DNA from: Pararhizobium sp. YC-54
GTDB lineage: Bacteria > Pseudomonadota > Alphaproteobacteria > Rhizobiales > Rhizobiaceae
Length of the DNA stretch: 64,000 nt
Direction: 5' to 3'
Assembly (NCBI RefSeq): GCF_025847205.1
Contig: NZ_JAOYTH010000009.1
Coordinates: forward strand, 242,068-306,067
Shown here one piece after another: positions 44,887 through 53,893 of this stretch. Under the pieces are notes generated by a model, which made no database searches, was not told the origin of the DNA, and saw only the letters and a list, made by a program, of their open reading frames with translations. Position 1 is the stretch's first letter. Every line of letters starts with the position of its first letter. Both the position numbers and the translations under genes were made by a program.

Positions 44887-45198
44887 CTATTCCTCCGGCT
44901 CCGTCGTGAACATCAGCGGAAAGCCAGCCTCTTTGCCGAGGTCGGTCGCTTCCTTGGCCTTGCTCTCGGCAATGTCCCTGGCGCAAACGGCGATGACGCA
45001 GACGCCGAGCTTGTGGGCGGTCATCATCATCCGGTAGCCGGTCTCCTCGCTCATGTGGAACACCGCCTTCAGCACCATGATGACGAATTCGCGCGGCGTA
45101 TAATCGTCGTTGATCAGAATGATCTTGTAGAGCTTCGGCCTTTCCAGCTTCGGCTTGGTCGTCGTTTTCGGTTTGAGACTGGTGTCGTTGTCCGCCAT
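44887..45198 (-). CDS. clpS: ATP-dependent Clp protease adaptor ClpS
   Basis: 103-residue N-end-rule adaptor that delivers substrates to ClpAP. Core motifs: YKIILINDDYTPREFVIMVL, SEETGYRMMMTAHKLG and the hydrophobic pocket region. The N-terminal extension (about 20 residues, Lys/Thr/Pro-rich) is disordered. No clpA adjacent. Rhizobia often carry two ClpS proteins; which type this is cannot be settled here. Confidence 0.93.
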   Translation of the reverse strand: MADNDTSLKPKTTTKPKLERPKLYKIILINDDYTPREFVIMVLKAVFHMSEETGYRMMMTAHKLGVCVIAVCARDIAESKAKEATDLGKEAGFPLMFTTEPEE

Positions 45199-45380
45199 CG
45201 GAAATCCGCCCTTTGATCACAGGGAGTGGTGGAAACGCTATTGTGCATCGCAAGCAGGCTTCAAACAAGATGCGCCTGCCCGCCATCTCCTATCATCGAT
45301 CCTTGGTATAAGGCTTGACCTCGGCCCAAGTTTCCGCAAAAGGCACTGCAACAGAATTCGATCGGACAGGTTTCAAGACC

Positions 45381-46484
45381 ATGGGTTTCAAATGCGGTAT
45401 CGTCGGACTGCCGAATGTCGGCAAGTCCACTCTCTTCAACGCGCTGACCAAGACGGCGCAGGCGCAGGCGGCAAACTATCCGTTCTGCACCATCGAGCCG
45501 AACACCGGCGAAGTGGCCGTGCCCGATCCGCGCATGCGCAAGCTGGCCGACATCGCCAAGTCGAAGGAACTGATCCCGACCCGCATCTCCTTCGTCGATA
45601 TCGCCGGCCTCGTGCGCGGCGCATCCAAGGGTGAGGGCCTCGGCAACAAGTTCCTCGCCAATATCCGTGAAGTCGATGCGACGGTGCATGTGCTGCGCTG
45701 CTTTGAAGACGACGACATCACCCATGTCGAAGGCCGCATCAATCCGGTCGGCGATGCCGAGACGATCGAGACGGAGCTGATGCTCGCCGACCTGGAAAGC
45801 CTGGAGCGCCGCACAGAACAGACGCGCAAGCGCGCCGCCTCCAAGGATAAGGAATCTCTCACCCTGCTACCGGTTATGGACGCAGCCTTGAAGCTGCTTC
45901 AGGACGGCAAGCCGGTGCGCACGCTTTTGCCGACGCTGGACGCTGAGGAAAAGCTGGTGCTGCAGGGCCTCAATCTCCTGACCGCTCATCCGGTTCTCTA
46001 TGTCTGCAACGTCGCCGAGGGCGATGCCGCGACCGGCAACGCCCATACCAAGGCCGTTGAAGAAATGGCAAAGGCTCAAGGGGCCGAAACCGTCGTCATC
46101 TCGGCTGCGATCGAATCCGAAGTCGCTCAGCTGCCGGAAGAGGAATCCAAGGAATTCCTCGAAGCGCTCGGCCTGCACGAGGCCGGCCTCGACCAGCTGA
46201 TCCGCGCCGGTTACAAGCTGCTCGACCTGATCACCTATTTCACCGTCGGCCCGAAGGAAACGCGCGCCTGGACCATCCCGCGCGGCACCAAGGCACCGGC
46301 CGCCGCCGGCGTCATTCACACCGACTTCGAGCGCGGCTTCATCCGCGCCTTCACCATCGGCTTTGACGATTACATCGCCTTTGGCGGCGAAACCGGCGCC
46401 AAGGAAGCCGGCAAGGCACGCGACGAAGGCAAGGAATATGTCGTCCAGGACGGCGACGTCATCCACTTCCGCTTCAACACCTAA
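45381..46484 (+). CDS. ychF: Redox-regulated ATPase YchF/OLA1 family
   Basis: 367-residue P-loop protein of the Obg-related family, with GLPNVGKST (9-17), the switch region FVDIAGLVRGASKGEGLGN, NVAEGD in the altered specificity motif (favouring ATP), and a C-terminal TGS domain ending VQDGDVIHFRFN. Binds ribosomes; negative regulator of oxidative-stress defence in other organisms. Start at 45381 by family N-terminus MGFKCGIVGLPN. Confidence 0.96.
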   Translation: MGFKCGIVGLPNVGKSTLFNALTKTAQAQAANYPFCTIEPNTGEVAVPDPRMRKLADIAKSKELIPTRISFVDIAGLVRGASKGEGLGNKFLANIREVDATVHVLRCFEDDDITHVEGRINPVGDAETIETELMLADLESLERRTEQTRKRAASKDKESLTLLPVMDAALKLLQDGKPVRTLLPTLDAEEKLVLQGLNLLTAHPVLYVCNVAEGDAATGNAHTKAVEEMAKAQGAETVVISAAIESEVAQLPEEESKEFLEALGLHEAGLDQLIRAGYKLLDLITYFTVGPKETRAWTIPRGTKAPAAAGVIHTDFERGFIRAFTIGFDDYIAFGGETGAKEAGKARDEGKEYVVQDGDVIHFRFNT

Positions 46485-46510
46485 AGCCGCCAGAAATTCA
46501 AGATATCACG

Positions 46511-46544
46511 ACGCCGTTCGTTAACTTTGACGAGCGGCGTTTTC
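46511..46544 (+). terminator. Probable terminator of ychF
   Basis: ACGCCGTTCG (46511-46520) pairs with CGAGCGGCGT (46531-46540), allowing one U-G wobble, with a 10-nt loop and a short T-run after it. Confidence 0.75.
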
Positions 46545-46630
46545 ACAATGGGCCGTTTGTCGCGGCCACAGCGCTTGCCCTTCGGGCAATCGGCGATATG
46601 TTGGCCTCGCAATCACGTGAGGAGTTTTCA

Positions 46631-48079
46631 ATGCGCCTTTATCCCGCCCTTCTGCTTTCAACCGCCCTCGTCACCCAATCGGTGCAGGCCGCGGATATCA
46701 GCCATCAGGGTGCGCAGGAGCTCGAGCAGAAATTCACCGCCTACCTGCCGGAAAGCCTGGCAAAATCAGGCCTGATCAAGGTCCGGCCCGGCACCGCCGA
46801 CTACGAGCTGACCTTCGATCCGACCGTGCTCCTGAAGGATGTGGACCCGAATACGTTCAGCATTTCCGGCCTGAAGCCGCTGCTCTCTTTGATCCGGCCG
46901 ATGGAAGACGGCCTTTGGCACTTTTCCCAGGCCGCAGACCTCGATGTGAAGGGACACTTCACTGCCGGAACCGAAAAGACCGATTTCACCTACAAGGTCG
47001 ACGCGATGCGTGCCGAAGGCATTGTCGATCCGGATCTGCTCTATTTCAAATCCGCCGACATGTCCGCAGACGGCATTGTCATGACGTCGAGGTCGCCGCA
47101 GCAATCGGTCGAAGCGCGGTTCGGATCGATGACATCGACGATGAACACGACCCGGGCAACGCCTGCGACCATCGACATCCGCTCCAACATGGCGATGAAC
47201 GGCTTTACCGAGACAATCATCGATCCTGCCAAGACGAAGATCGACCTGTCCGCCGGCAGCGTCACCGCCGATGTCGCGTTCAATGGGCTCGCCTATCGCC
47301 CGGTGCAGGATCTGGTTTTCTTCGTCCTCGACAATGTGAAAAAAGAAAAGCTGCTGCCGACCGAGCAGGTACGCCTCAAGTCGCTGGTTCGCGCCAATCT
47401 GCCGATGTTCGAAAATCTGCTGGAATCGATCGAGGTCGCCAATCTCAAGGTCGGCACCCCGACCGGTAGCTATGGCGCGGAAACCCTGCGCTATACGATC
47501 AGCACCAACGGCCTGAAGGACAACGCCAATTTCGGCTTCGGCGTGACAATCGACAAACCTTCTATCCCGGCCGGCCTGGTTCCGATTGCCTTTGCCTCGG
47601 CGCTGCCTGAAACCGTAACAACCCGCATCTCGCTGGAAAACATCAATCTCGCCAGCGGCATTACCTATTTCATCGACCACGCCAATTTCGACGCCGACAA
47701 GCCGCTGACCGACGAACAATCGGCGGAAGTCGGCCGTATCTTCCTGCCCGGTGGCGCCATGACGATCAAGTATGACGAGGTTTCGGCCCGCTCCGCCGTC
47801 TACGATTTCAGCCTCTCGGGCACGACGACAGTCTATCCCGAACAGCAGGGCCGCCAGAACACAGACATTACCCTTTACGCCAAGGATTTCGACAAGACGG
47901 TTTCCTACCTGCAGCAGAACGCCGCGACCGTGCCCGAATTCGGCCAGGCGGCCTTCATGCTCTTGATGGTCAAGGGCTTTGCCAAGCAGGCACCCGATGG
48001 CCGCCAGATGTGGAACATCGTTGTCGACGAGAACAAGAAGGTGAAGATCAACGGCCAGGACCTGCCATTCCAGCCTTGA
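46631..48079 (+). CDS. Secreted or periplasmic protein of unknown function
   Basis: 482-residue protein with a signal peptide (MRLYPALLLSTALVTQSVQA). The rest is alternating beta-type sequence, with no transmembrane helix and no cysteine noted. Repeated patterns such as ADMSADGIVM, TDFTYKVDAM and SARSAVYDFSLSG suggest stacked beta repeats, reminiscent of DUF945/AsmA-like envelope proteins, but I do not recognise a named family. GAGGAG precedes the ATG. It stands alone between ychF and a repeat cluster. Confidence 0.7.
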   Translation: MRLYPALLLSTALVTQSVQAADISHQGAQELEQKFTAYLPESLAKSGLIKVRPGTADYELTFDPTVLLKDVDPNTFSISGLKPLLSLIRPMEDGLWHFSQAADLDVKGHFTAGTEKTDFTYKVDAMRAEGIVDPDLLYFKSADMSADGIVMTSRSPQQSVEARFGSMTSTMNTTRATPATIDIRSNMAMNGFTETIIDPAKTKIDLSAGSVTADVAFNGLAYRPVQDLVFFVLDNVKKEKLLPTEQVRLKSLVRANLPMFENLLESIEVANLKVGTPTGSYGAETLRYTISTNGLKDNANFGFGVTIDKPSIPAGLVPIAFASALPETVTTRISLENINLASGITYFIDHANFDADKPLTDEQSAEVGRIFLPGGAMTIKYDEVSARSAVYDFSLSGTTTVYPEQQGRQNTDITLYAKDFDKTVSYLQQNAATVPEFGQAAFMLLMVKGFAKQAPDGRQMWNIVVDENKKVKINGQDLPFQP

Positions 48080-48130
48080 TTTGTGCTCGAGTGACATAGT
48101 GCACAACACTTACAAATTTTGGCTGGCTTG

Positions 48131-48245
48131 GCCCCTCACCCTAACCCTCTCCCCGCAGGCGGGGAGAGGGGACTACAGAGGTTGCGGCTTGTCCCTTCTC
48201 CCCGTCACGACGGGGAGAAGGTGCCCGGCAGGGCGGATGAGGGGC
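48131..48245. repeat. Palindromic mosaic repeat with two GC hairpins
   Basis: A 115-nt inverted-repeat cluster: outer arms GCCCCTCACC / GATGAGGGGC, inner hairpins CTCTCCCCGC-CGGGGAGAG and CTTCTCCCCGT-ACGGGGAGAAG. The same building blocks occur at 4324-4558, so this is a second member of the mosaic family. Confidence 0.85.
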
Positions 48246-48267
48246 AAAAATACATATCGTTGTGTAT

Positions 48268-48299
48268 CGTAGCGTCATGAATGACGTGCGGTGCCGTAG
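48268..48299 (+). repeat. Degenerate fragment of RIME-like repeat
   Basis: 32 nt retaining GCGTCATGAATGACGTGCGG and a CCGTAG end, related to hairpin 2 of the two-hairpin family. Adjacent to the mosaic repeat. Confidence 0.6.
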
Positions 48300-48344
48300 A
48301 GGTGGCACGGATGCCAGAACATCTCGGTTGGAGGAGAATTGACC

Positions 48345-48815
48345 ATGCTTCATTTCGAGGATTTTCCGGCCGGCAGACGGTTCGACTTCAAGCCGGTCGA
48401 GGTCAAGGCCGAAGAGGTCATCGCCTTTGCGTCGGAATTCGATCCGCAGCCGATGCATCTGTCGGAGGAAGACGGCAAGGCCAGCATTTTGGGCGGGCTC
48501 GCGGCCTCCGGCTGGCATACCAGCGCGATGATGATGCGCATGCTCTGCGACAGCTATATTCATGAGACCGCATCGGAAGGCTCTCCCGGCGTCGATAGCA
48601 TGGAATGGAAGAAGGCGGTGCTGGCGGGCGATACCCTGTCGGGCAGCTGCACCGTCGTCGAGGCGCGTGTGTCGCGCTCGCGGCCACAGATCGGCATCGT
48701 CCGGCTCAGAGCGACCGTCACCAACCAGCGCGGCGAAACCGTGGCGATCTGCGACTATGCCAACATGATCCGCTGCCAACAGACGGGGGAACAAACGGCA
48801 GGAGAAAAGCCATGA
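48345..48815 (+). CDS. MaoC-like hot-dog dehydratase, first of pair
   Basis: 156-residue hot-dog fold protein with the hydratase-like motif FDPQPMHL (Asp/His pair) and GLAASGWHTSAMMMR. Such MaoC-domain proteins hydrate or dehydrate enoyl-CoA-type substrates. The ATG at 48345 has GGAGGAGAA upstream. Its TGA overlaps the ATG of the next gene (ATGA), so a two-subunit assembly is likely. Confidence 0.85.
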   Translation: MLHFEDFPAGRRFDFKPVEVKAEEVIAFASEFDPQPMHLSEEDGKASILGGLAASGWHTSAMMMRMLCDSYIHETASEGSPGVDSMEWKKAVLAGDTLSGSCTVVEARVSRSRPQIGIVRLRATVTNQRGETVAICDYANMIRCQQTGEQTAGEKP

Positions 48816-49279
48816 AGCTGTCGGACCTGCACCCCGAAGGCACGCGCGAAACGATCGGCACGGTGATCTTTACCGCCGCGGATATCATCCATTTTGCCGG
48901 AAAATTCGATCCGCAGCCGTTTCACCTCGATGCGGACCTGGCCAGGCAATCGCTGTTCGGCGGGCTCTGCGCATCCGGCTGGCACACCTGCGCCGGCTGG
49001 ATGAAATGCTTCGTGCCCTACTGGATGGGGGAAATGAAACGGCTGGCGGCCAAGGGCATTGTTGCCCCAAAGCTCGGCCCCTCGCCGGGCTTTCGCGACA
49101 TGCGCTGGCTGCGGCCGGTCTTTGCCGGCGACGCCATCACCTACTCCGTCACCTTCGTTGCAGCAAAGGACCTGGAATCACGGCCGGGATGGCGGATCAA
49201 CACCATCCTGTGCGAGGGCGAAAACCAGGACGGCCAGCCGGTCATCCGGTTCGAGAGCAAGGTGATCGAGTTTCCCTGA
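48812..49279 (+). CDS. MaoC-like hot-dog dehydratase, second of pair
   Basis: 155-residue paralog of the preceding protein with FDPQPFHL and GLCASGWHTCAGWMK. Overlaps it by 4 nt with GGAGAA just upstream. Both keep the catalytic Asp-His motif, so neither appears to be a purely structural partner. Substrate unknown; no fatty-acid or PHA genes nearby. Confidence 0.85.
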   Translation: MKLSDLHPEGTRETIGTVIFTAADIIHFAGKFDPQPFHLDADLARQSLFGGLCASGWHTCAGWMKCFVPYWMGEMKRLAAKGIVAPKLGPSPGFRDMRWLRPVFAGDAITYSVTFVAAKDLESRPGWRINTILCEGENQDGQPVIRFESKVIEFP

Positions 49280-49288
49280 AACCCGTCG

Positions 49289-50407
49289 TCAGCGGCTTGC
49301 CCGGTAAACCGGATGTAGGCGTGACGTGATGCTGGCGGGCAGCACAGAGACGATGGCCCGCCGCAGGACCTGCCAGAAAATGCCGATCATCAGCACGACG
49401 ATACCGACAGCAAGGACGGTGACCGAAAAATAATCGGTGAAAGCAACGCCGCCGCGCTGAAGGATCGTCCAGATCGCCAGACCGAGCGACAGCAGGCCGG
49501 AGGTGACGAAGGCGCGCCGGTCGATGATCAGGCCGATCGCCATGAACACCACGACGATCGCCAGCACCGCCGCGGCATCGCCTGGTGACGTGGCATCTCC
49601 CCACCAGTCTCCCGACACATTGCGCAGGAAGATGAACGACAGCATGGCGTAGAGCAGAGCCGGCGCGGCAGCGAGATGCAGCCAGAACGCCACATCGGAT
49701 TGCCGGCCTTTGCGCGCGGGATCGGCGATGTCGTAGGACATCGCCGCTGAAAAGATGCCGAGCGCGCTGATCAGGAACACGGCTGCGGCCAGCCCGGAAT
49801 GTTCGGCAATGATCTCGGCCGAGCCCAAGGCCTTGGAAAGCAGGACAAGCACGATGTCCATCGCCAAAAGGAACAGCGCCAGAAGCGCAGCGGCCAGCGC
49901 CAGCGGCACGCGGTACCGCCAGTAAAACACCGACAGAACCGCGACAAAGATCGGCAGCATCAGAAGCCCGCGGGTAAGAGCGTCGAGACCATCAAGTGCC
50001 GCGGTATCGACAACCAGCTGGGCAAACATGCCGGTCCAGTGGATGAGAGCCACCGTCAGCGCCACCGCCGGAAGCGCCAGCCGCTGGCGGCGGATGTGGA
50101 TTTCGGCCAGGATAATGATCGCCGGGAGAACCGCGAACAGGCTGCCTATACCCCAGAGTCCAACCAGCGCCACGATGACGCCGATGGTGATCAGGATGTC
50201 GTGGAAGCCGCGAACAAAGCGCGGCTGTTCGCTTTCTTCAGCCTCGAGCGCATCAGCGGCCGACGAAAGCTCACCGATCGCAGAATGCGTTTCGCCGCTC
50301 GCACCGGTGTCTACACCGAGAAGAAACGGCACCAGCTTTTCCGCCTGCGCCGCCGTGATGATCCCCGCGTCAGCGGCGGTGTTGAGCGCATCGCGTATCG
50401 AAGCCAT
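49289..50407 (-). CDS. DUF2157 multi-pass membrane protein
   Basis: 372-residue protein. The N-terminal soluble region (about 1-70: DALNTAADAGIITAAQAEKL) is followed by about ten hydrophobic helices (from about 75). Corresponds to the DUF2157 family, of unknown function. Convergent with the MaoC pair (10 nt gap) and 19 nt downstream of apt, so likely cotranscribed with apt. Confidence 0.8.
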   Translation of the reverse strand: MASIRDALNTAADAGIITAAQAEKLVPFLLGVDTGASGETHSAIGELSSAADALEAEESEQPRFVRGFHDILITIGVIVALVGLWGIGSLFAVLPAIIILAEIHIRRQRLALPAVALTVALIHWTGMFAQLVVDTAALDGLDALTRGLLMLPIFVAVLSVFYWRYRVPLALAAALLALFLLAMDIVLVLLSKALGSAEIIAEHSGLAAAVFLISALGIFSAAMSYDIADPARKGRQSDVAFWLHLAAAPALLYAMLSFIFLRNVSGDWWGDATSPGDAAAVLAIVVVFMAIGLIIDRRAFVTSGLLSLGLAIWTILQRGGVAFTDYFSVTVLAVGIVVLMIGIFWQVLRRAIVSVLPASITSRLHPVYRASR

Positions 50408-50425
50408 ATGTCTTTTCCCGCCTTG

Positions 50426-50971
50426 TCAGTGACCGTCGAACTCGATCAGCGTCAGCACCTTGACGCCCAGCGCCTCGATCTTCCTGCGGCCGCCGAGTTC
50501 CGGCAGGTCGATGATGAAGCAGGCGGCGACGATATCGGCCCCCATCTGCTGCAAGAGCTTGGTCGCGCCCTCGGCCGTGCCGCCGGTCGCAATCAGGTCA
50601 TCGACCAGAATGACCTTCTCGCCCGGCTTGATGGCGTCGCGATGCATTTCCATCTCATCGACGCCGTATTCCAGGCTGTAGGCGATGCGCACCGTATCGT
50701 GCGGCAGCTTGCCTTTCTTGCGGATCGGCACGAAACCGGCCGACATCTGATGCGCCATGGCGCCGCCCAAAATGAAACCGCGCGCTTCGACACCGGCCAC
50801 CTTGTCGATCCTGGTGCCGGCAAACGGATGCACGAGTTCGTCGATCGCCCGGCGGAAAGCACGCGGATTGCCGAGCAGCGTGGTGATATCGCGGAACATG
50901 ATGCCGGGCTTCGGATAATCAGCAATGTTGCGGATTGAATCGATCAGTTCCTGCTGAAGAGAAGATCTCAT
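50426..50971 (-). CDS. apt: Adenine phosphoribosyltransferase
   Basis: 181-residue purine-salvage enzyme: adenine plus PRPP to AMP. Motifs: [43 protein letters not shown] and the PRPP loop [17 protein letters not shown]. Start is ambiguous (50971 or 50983); 50971 gives the usual length. Upstream of the DUF2157 gene on the same strand. Confidence 0.94.
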   Translation of the reverse strand: MRSSLQQELIDSIRNIADYPKPGIMFRDITTLLGNPRAFRRAIDELVHPFAGTRIDKVAGVEARGFILGGAMAHQMSAGFVPIRKKGKLPHDTVRIAYSLEYGVDEMEMHRDAIKPGEKVILVDDLIATGGTAEGATKLLQQMGADIVAACFIIDLPELGGRRKIEALGVKVLTLIEFDGH

Positions 50972-51101
50972 GGTGGATGGCATGCCTTTGCGGACGTCTC
51001 AGGGAGACGAAGGCATAGCATCAAAGATCAGGTTTTCTATAGTGCTTTCTTGCTGGAAATGGGGAGCAGGACCGGCCCTGCCCTGCTCCGCGATCCCAGC
51101 C

Positions 51102-51512
51102 CTATTGGGCAGTACCGGTCGTCTTGAGCTTTTCCTGCACCTTCTTGGCGACATCCGGATCGGTCTGCGCGGCGGTGATGATGGACTTGTATTCATCGAG
51201 CGACATGTCCGGCGATTTTTCGACCGCATTGATCATCTGCTTGTTGGCCTCGTTCTGAAGCTTCTGCTTGTTCGTCGCGTCCGTTTCGGCGCCGATCTTG
51301 GCGGCATAGTCCTGACGCACCTTGTCGACCTGCAGATAGGCGACGGCGAAGGCTTCGATCTTCTTGTCGCTGATGGCGGCAGGCGCTGCGCCCTGCATCG
51401 GCTGGGTCGCCTGTGGTTCGGCAGCGGTTTGCGCAAAGGCCGGCGAGTTGATGACGATCAGGCTGAGAGCGGCAGCGGTCAGGGCTGCAACGGGCATGTG
51501 GCGAATGGTCAT
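51102..51512 (-). CDS. DUF4168 secreted protein
   Basis: 136-residue exported protein: signal peptide (AALTAAALSLIVINSPAFAQ), a Gln/Ala/Pro-rich spacer and a helical DUF4168 domain (about 47-130, ISDKKIEAFAVAYLQVDKV and NEANKQMINAVEKSPDMSLD). Family of unknown function found in Proteobacteria and Cyanobacteria. Monocistronic by spacing. Confidence 0.82.
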   Translation of the reverse strand: MTIRHMPVAALTAAALSLIVINSPAFAQTAAEPQATQPMQGAAPAAISDKKIEAFAVAYLQVDKVRQDYAAKIGAETDATNKQKLQNEANKQMINAVEKSPDMSLDEYKSIITAAQTDPDVAKKVQEKLKTTGTAQ

Positions 51513-51713
51513 ATGCGTATCCTTCCTTAAGTCAGTCTCAAGACGGCTTTCACCGTCCTTTTCAGAAAGGGGCGAGCCCCACGCTTAAGGTTGAGGACGG
51601 ATCGGGCGACAATGTGACCTTGAAAAGGAAGCTTCAAGGCCATGTCGCGTTCAGAAAACGGGCATCGGTCCTGACCGCAGGGCCGATATTGTGAACGCGA
51701 ATGAGCAATCGGC

Positions 51714-51739
51714 GGAACCATAGACGCCCGTTTTCGGTT
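51714..51739 (+). promoter_or_regulatory. EcfG (RpoE2)-type promoter
   Basis: GGAAC (51714-51718), 17 nt, then GGTT (51736-51739). Close to the general-stress consensus GGAAC-N16/17-cGTT. Placed 72 nt before the DUF1059 start. Confidence 0.45.
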
Positions 51740-51810
51740 ATACTCGGCGTATCCCGCCCGCTTGCAAACCGACCGTTCGGGCGGAATGAGCAAACGCAAG
51801 GAGGAGCATC

Positions 51811-51996
51811 ATGCGATTGTTTGAATGCGGGACTCTCGTGCCCGGCTGCGAATGGCACACCCACGCCGACAACGACGCCGAAGTCGTGCGGCGCGCCGTG
51901 GAACATATGCGCTCGGCGCATGGAGAAACGCTCATTCGCGAAAACATGATCGACAATATCAAGGCGCGTATCGTCGATGAGACCGAGGCGGCCTGA
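51811..51996 (+). CDS. DUF1059 small protein
   Basis: 61-residue protein matching DUF1059: MRLFECGTLVPGCEWHTHAD, with Cys6, Cys13 and two His residues that could bind a metal, then a helical EVVRRAVEHMRSAHG. AAGGAGGA lies ahead of the ATG. Function unknown. An EcfG-like promoter upstream suggests stress induction. Confidence 0.82.
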   Translation: MRLFECGTLVPGCEWHTHADNDAEVVRRAVEHMRSAHGETLIRENMIDNIKARIVDETEAA

Positions 51997-52013
51997 TCCT
52001 CAACCTCTGACCT

Positions 52014-53264
52014 TCACACCAGTGATTGAAGCCGGGCAACCAGCGTTGCCCGGTCGGCATTGAAATTGCCGTCCACCCATTTGTCCTCAAGCTGCCCGAG
52101 AATTTCGCCGACGCGCGGCCCGGCCGGAATACCCGTCGCCAGAACGTCGGCACCGGTCAGCGGGAACACCGGTTTCTGCCATTTTTCCGCCCGCGTCAGC
52201 AGCCGTTGAAGCCGTGCCGTCTCGGGCAAATGTGCCGGGTCGGTTTCGGATTTTTGACGCGAGGAGGCAAGCGCCAGCCCAAGCGCCGTCGAAAGGCCCT
52301 TCGCCCCGTTCCGGTAAAGCAGCCGGTCAAATGCCGTATCGGCAATCTCGGCCGGTAGCCGCGGTGCCTTGGTCCAGGCGGCAAAATAGGCTGCTTCCGC
52401 CTTCGACAGCCTGAGCCGCCTGGCCATGGCATCAAGCCGCCCGGCGTCCGGCGGAACGATCGATGCAAGCCTGAGCAGCGGATCGGGCTGCCAGCCAAAG
52501 GTCTGCTCGGCGGCAATCAAACCCGGGATCGCATCGATGCCCCACTTTTCGCTTTCCGGCAGAATTTCCGTCAGCACGCCGGAGGTCCGCATCCACAGCA
52601 AGGCCCGGCCCGGATCCTTTGCCGAAAGCAGTTTCTTCAGCTCCGACCAGACCCGCTCCGCCGACAGGGCCGACAGTTTCGAGCGCGCCTGCGCGCAGGC
52701 GCGCAGCCCGTCGGCATCCGGCCGGCCGGAGCCGTAATGGGCAAAGAAACGGAAGAAACGCAGCACCCGCAAATAGTCTTCAGCCACCCGCTCGCTGGCA
52801 TTGCCGATGAAGCGGATATTGCGCTTTTCGATGTCGGCGAGACCGTCAACCAGATCGATCACTTCACCCTTGGCATCGGCATAGAGCGCATTGATCGTCA
52901 GGTCGCGCCGCTCGGCATCGACCTTCCAATCCGTACCGAAGGCGACCTCGGCATGGCGGCCGTCGGTCTCCACATCGCGGCGCAAGGTCGTGATTTCGTA
53001 AGGCTTGCCGTCGATGACCAGCGTCACCGTGCCGTGGTCGATCCCGGTCGGTACCGCCTTGATGCCGGCCGATTTGGCACGCGCAACCACCACGTCCGGC
53101 AAAAGCGTGGTGGCCATGTCGATATCGGCGACAGCCAGACCCATCAGACTGTTGCGCACCGCGCCGCCGACCACACGAACCTCGCCGCCATCGGCATTGA
53201 GAAGATTAAAGATGCGCGTCAGCGCGGGCGCCGAAAACCATGTTTCAGCGGCAACGGAGGTCAT
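52014..53264 (-). CDS. cca: CCA tRNA nucleotidyltransferase / poly(A) polymerase family
   Basis: 416-residue class II nucleotidyltransferase adding or repairing the tRNA 3' CCA. The head domain has GGAVRNSLMG and DIDMAT, followed by RRDVETDGRHAEVAF and RDLTINALYAD, and the ERVWSELKKLL region in the neck. Typical length for the rhizobial enzyme. Its ATG overlaps the NUDIX stop codon (ATGA), completing a three-gene overlapping operon. Confidence 0.93.
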   Translation of the reverse strand: MTSVAAETWFSAPALTRIFNLLNADGGEVRVVGGAVRNSLMGLAVADIDMATTLLPDVVVARAKSAGIKAVPTGIDHGTVTLVIDGKPYEITTLRRDVETDGRHAEVAFGTDWKVDAERRDLTINALYADAKGEVIDLVDGLADIEKRNIRFIGNASERVAEDYLRVLRFFRFFAHYGSGRPDADGLRACAQARSKLSALSAERVWSELKKLLSAKDPGRALLWMRTSGVLTEILPESEKWGIDAIPGLIAAEQTFGWQPDPLLRLASIVPPDAGRLDAMARRLRLSKAEAAYFAAWTKAPRLPAEIADTAFDRLLYRNGAKGLSTALGLALASSRQKSETDPAHLPETARLQRLLTRAEKWQKPVFPLTGADVLATGIPAGPRVGEILGQLEDKWVDGNFNADRATLVARLQSLV

Positions 53265-53893
53265 GCATAAAGCCTTTCGTACAACAGGCGGACGATGCCC
53301 GCGGTAATGCCCCAGATATGTTGCTCGCCATAGGGCATGCTGTAAAAATGCCGCTCGGCACCCTTCCAGGTGGCCTGGCCGCGGCCGTGATTGTCAGGGT
53401 TCATCAGGAACGACAGCGGTACGTCGAAGACGGCGGCGACCTCGTCCGGATTGGGCGTAAGGTCATAGCCGGGCTGCACGACGGCCAGAATCGGCGTGAT
53501 GCGAAACCCGGACATCGCCATGTAATGGGGCAACCGGCCGACCGTCTCGACGAAGCGGCGGTCAAGGCCGATTTCCTCCTCGGTTTCGCGCAAGGCCGCG
53601 CGCTCCGGCGTGTCGTCCTGCGGATCGATAGCGCCGCCGGGAAAGGCAACCTGGCCGGAATGCTTGCGCAGCGTCGCCGTCCGCTGGGTGAAAATCACCC
53701 GCGCCTCGTCGCCATCGTCGATCACCGGCACGAGAACGGCGGCATCCTTCAGCTTCAGGGTTTCGAGATAAGGAACAGTATCGGGATTGAGCAGAAAATC
53801 GCCATGTTCCCGCCAGGCCTCCTCGACCGGGCTGCCGGATTGCTGAAGCGCGCGACGGCGAAAATCATCCGCTGAAAACAGAGGGCCCGTCAT
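53261..53893 (-). CDS. CoA pyrophosphatase-type NUDIX hydrolase
   Basis: 210-residue NUDIX enzyme. The CoA-pyrophosphatase pre-box TQRTATLRKHSGQVAFPGG precedes the NUDIX box GAIDPQDDTPERAALRETEEEIGL (G, E, REtEEE in place; shown across 53560-53640). Predicted to cleave CoA or oxidised CoA to phosphopantetheine and 3',5'-ADP. Overlaps both neighbours by 4 nt. Confidence 0.9.
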   Translation of the reverse strand: MTGPLFSADDFRRRALQQSGSPVEEAWREHGDFLLNPDTVPYLETLKLKDAAVLVPVIDDGDEARVIFTQRTATLRKHSGQVAFPGGAIDPQDDTPERAALRETEEEIGLDRRFVETVGRLPHYMAMSGFRITPILAVVQPGYDLTPNPDEVAAVFDVPLSFLMNPDNHGRGQATWKGAERHFYSMPYGEQHIWGITAGIVRLLYERLYA

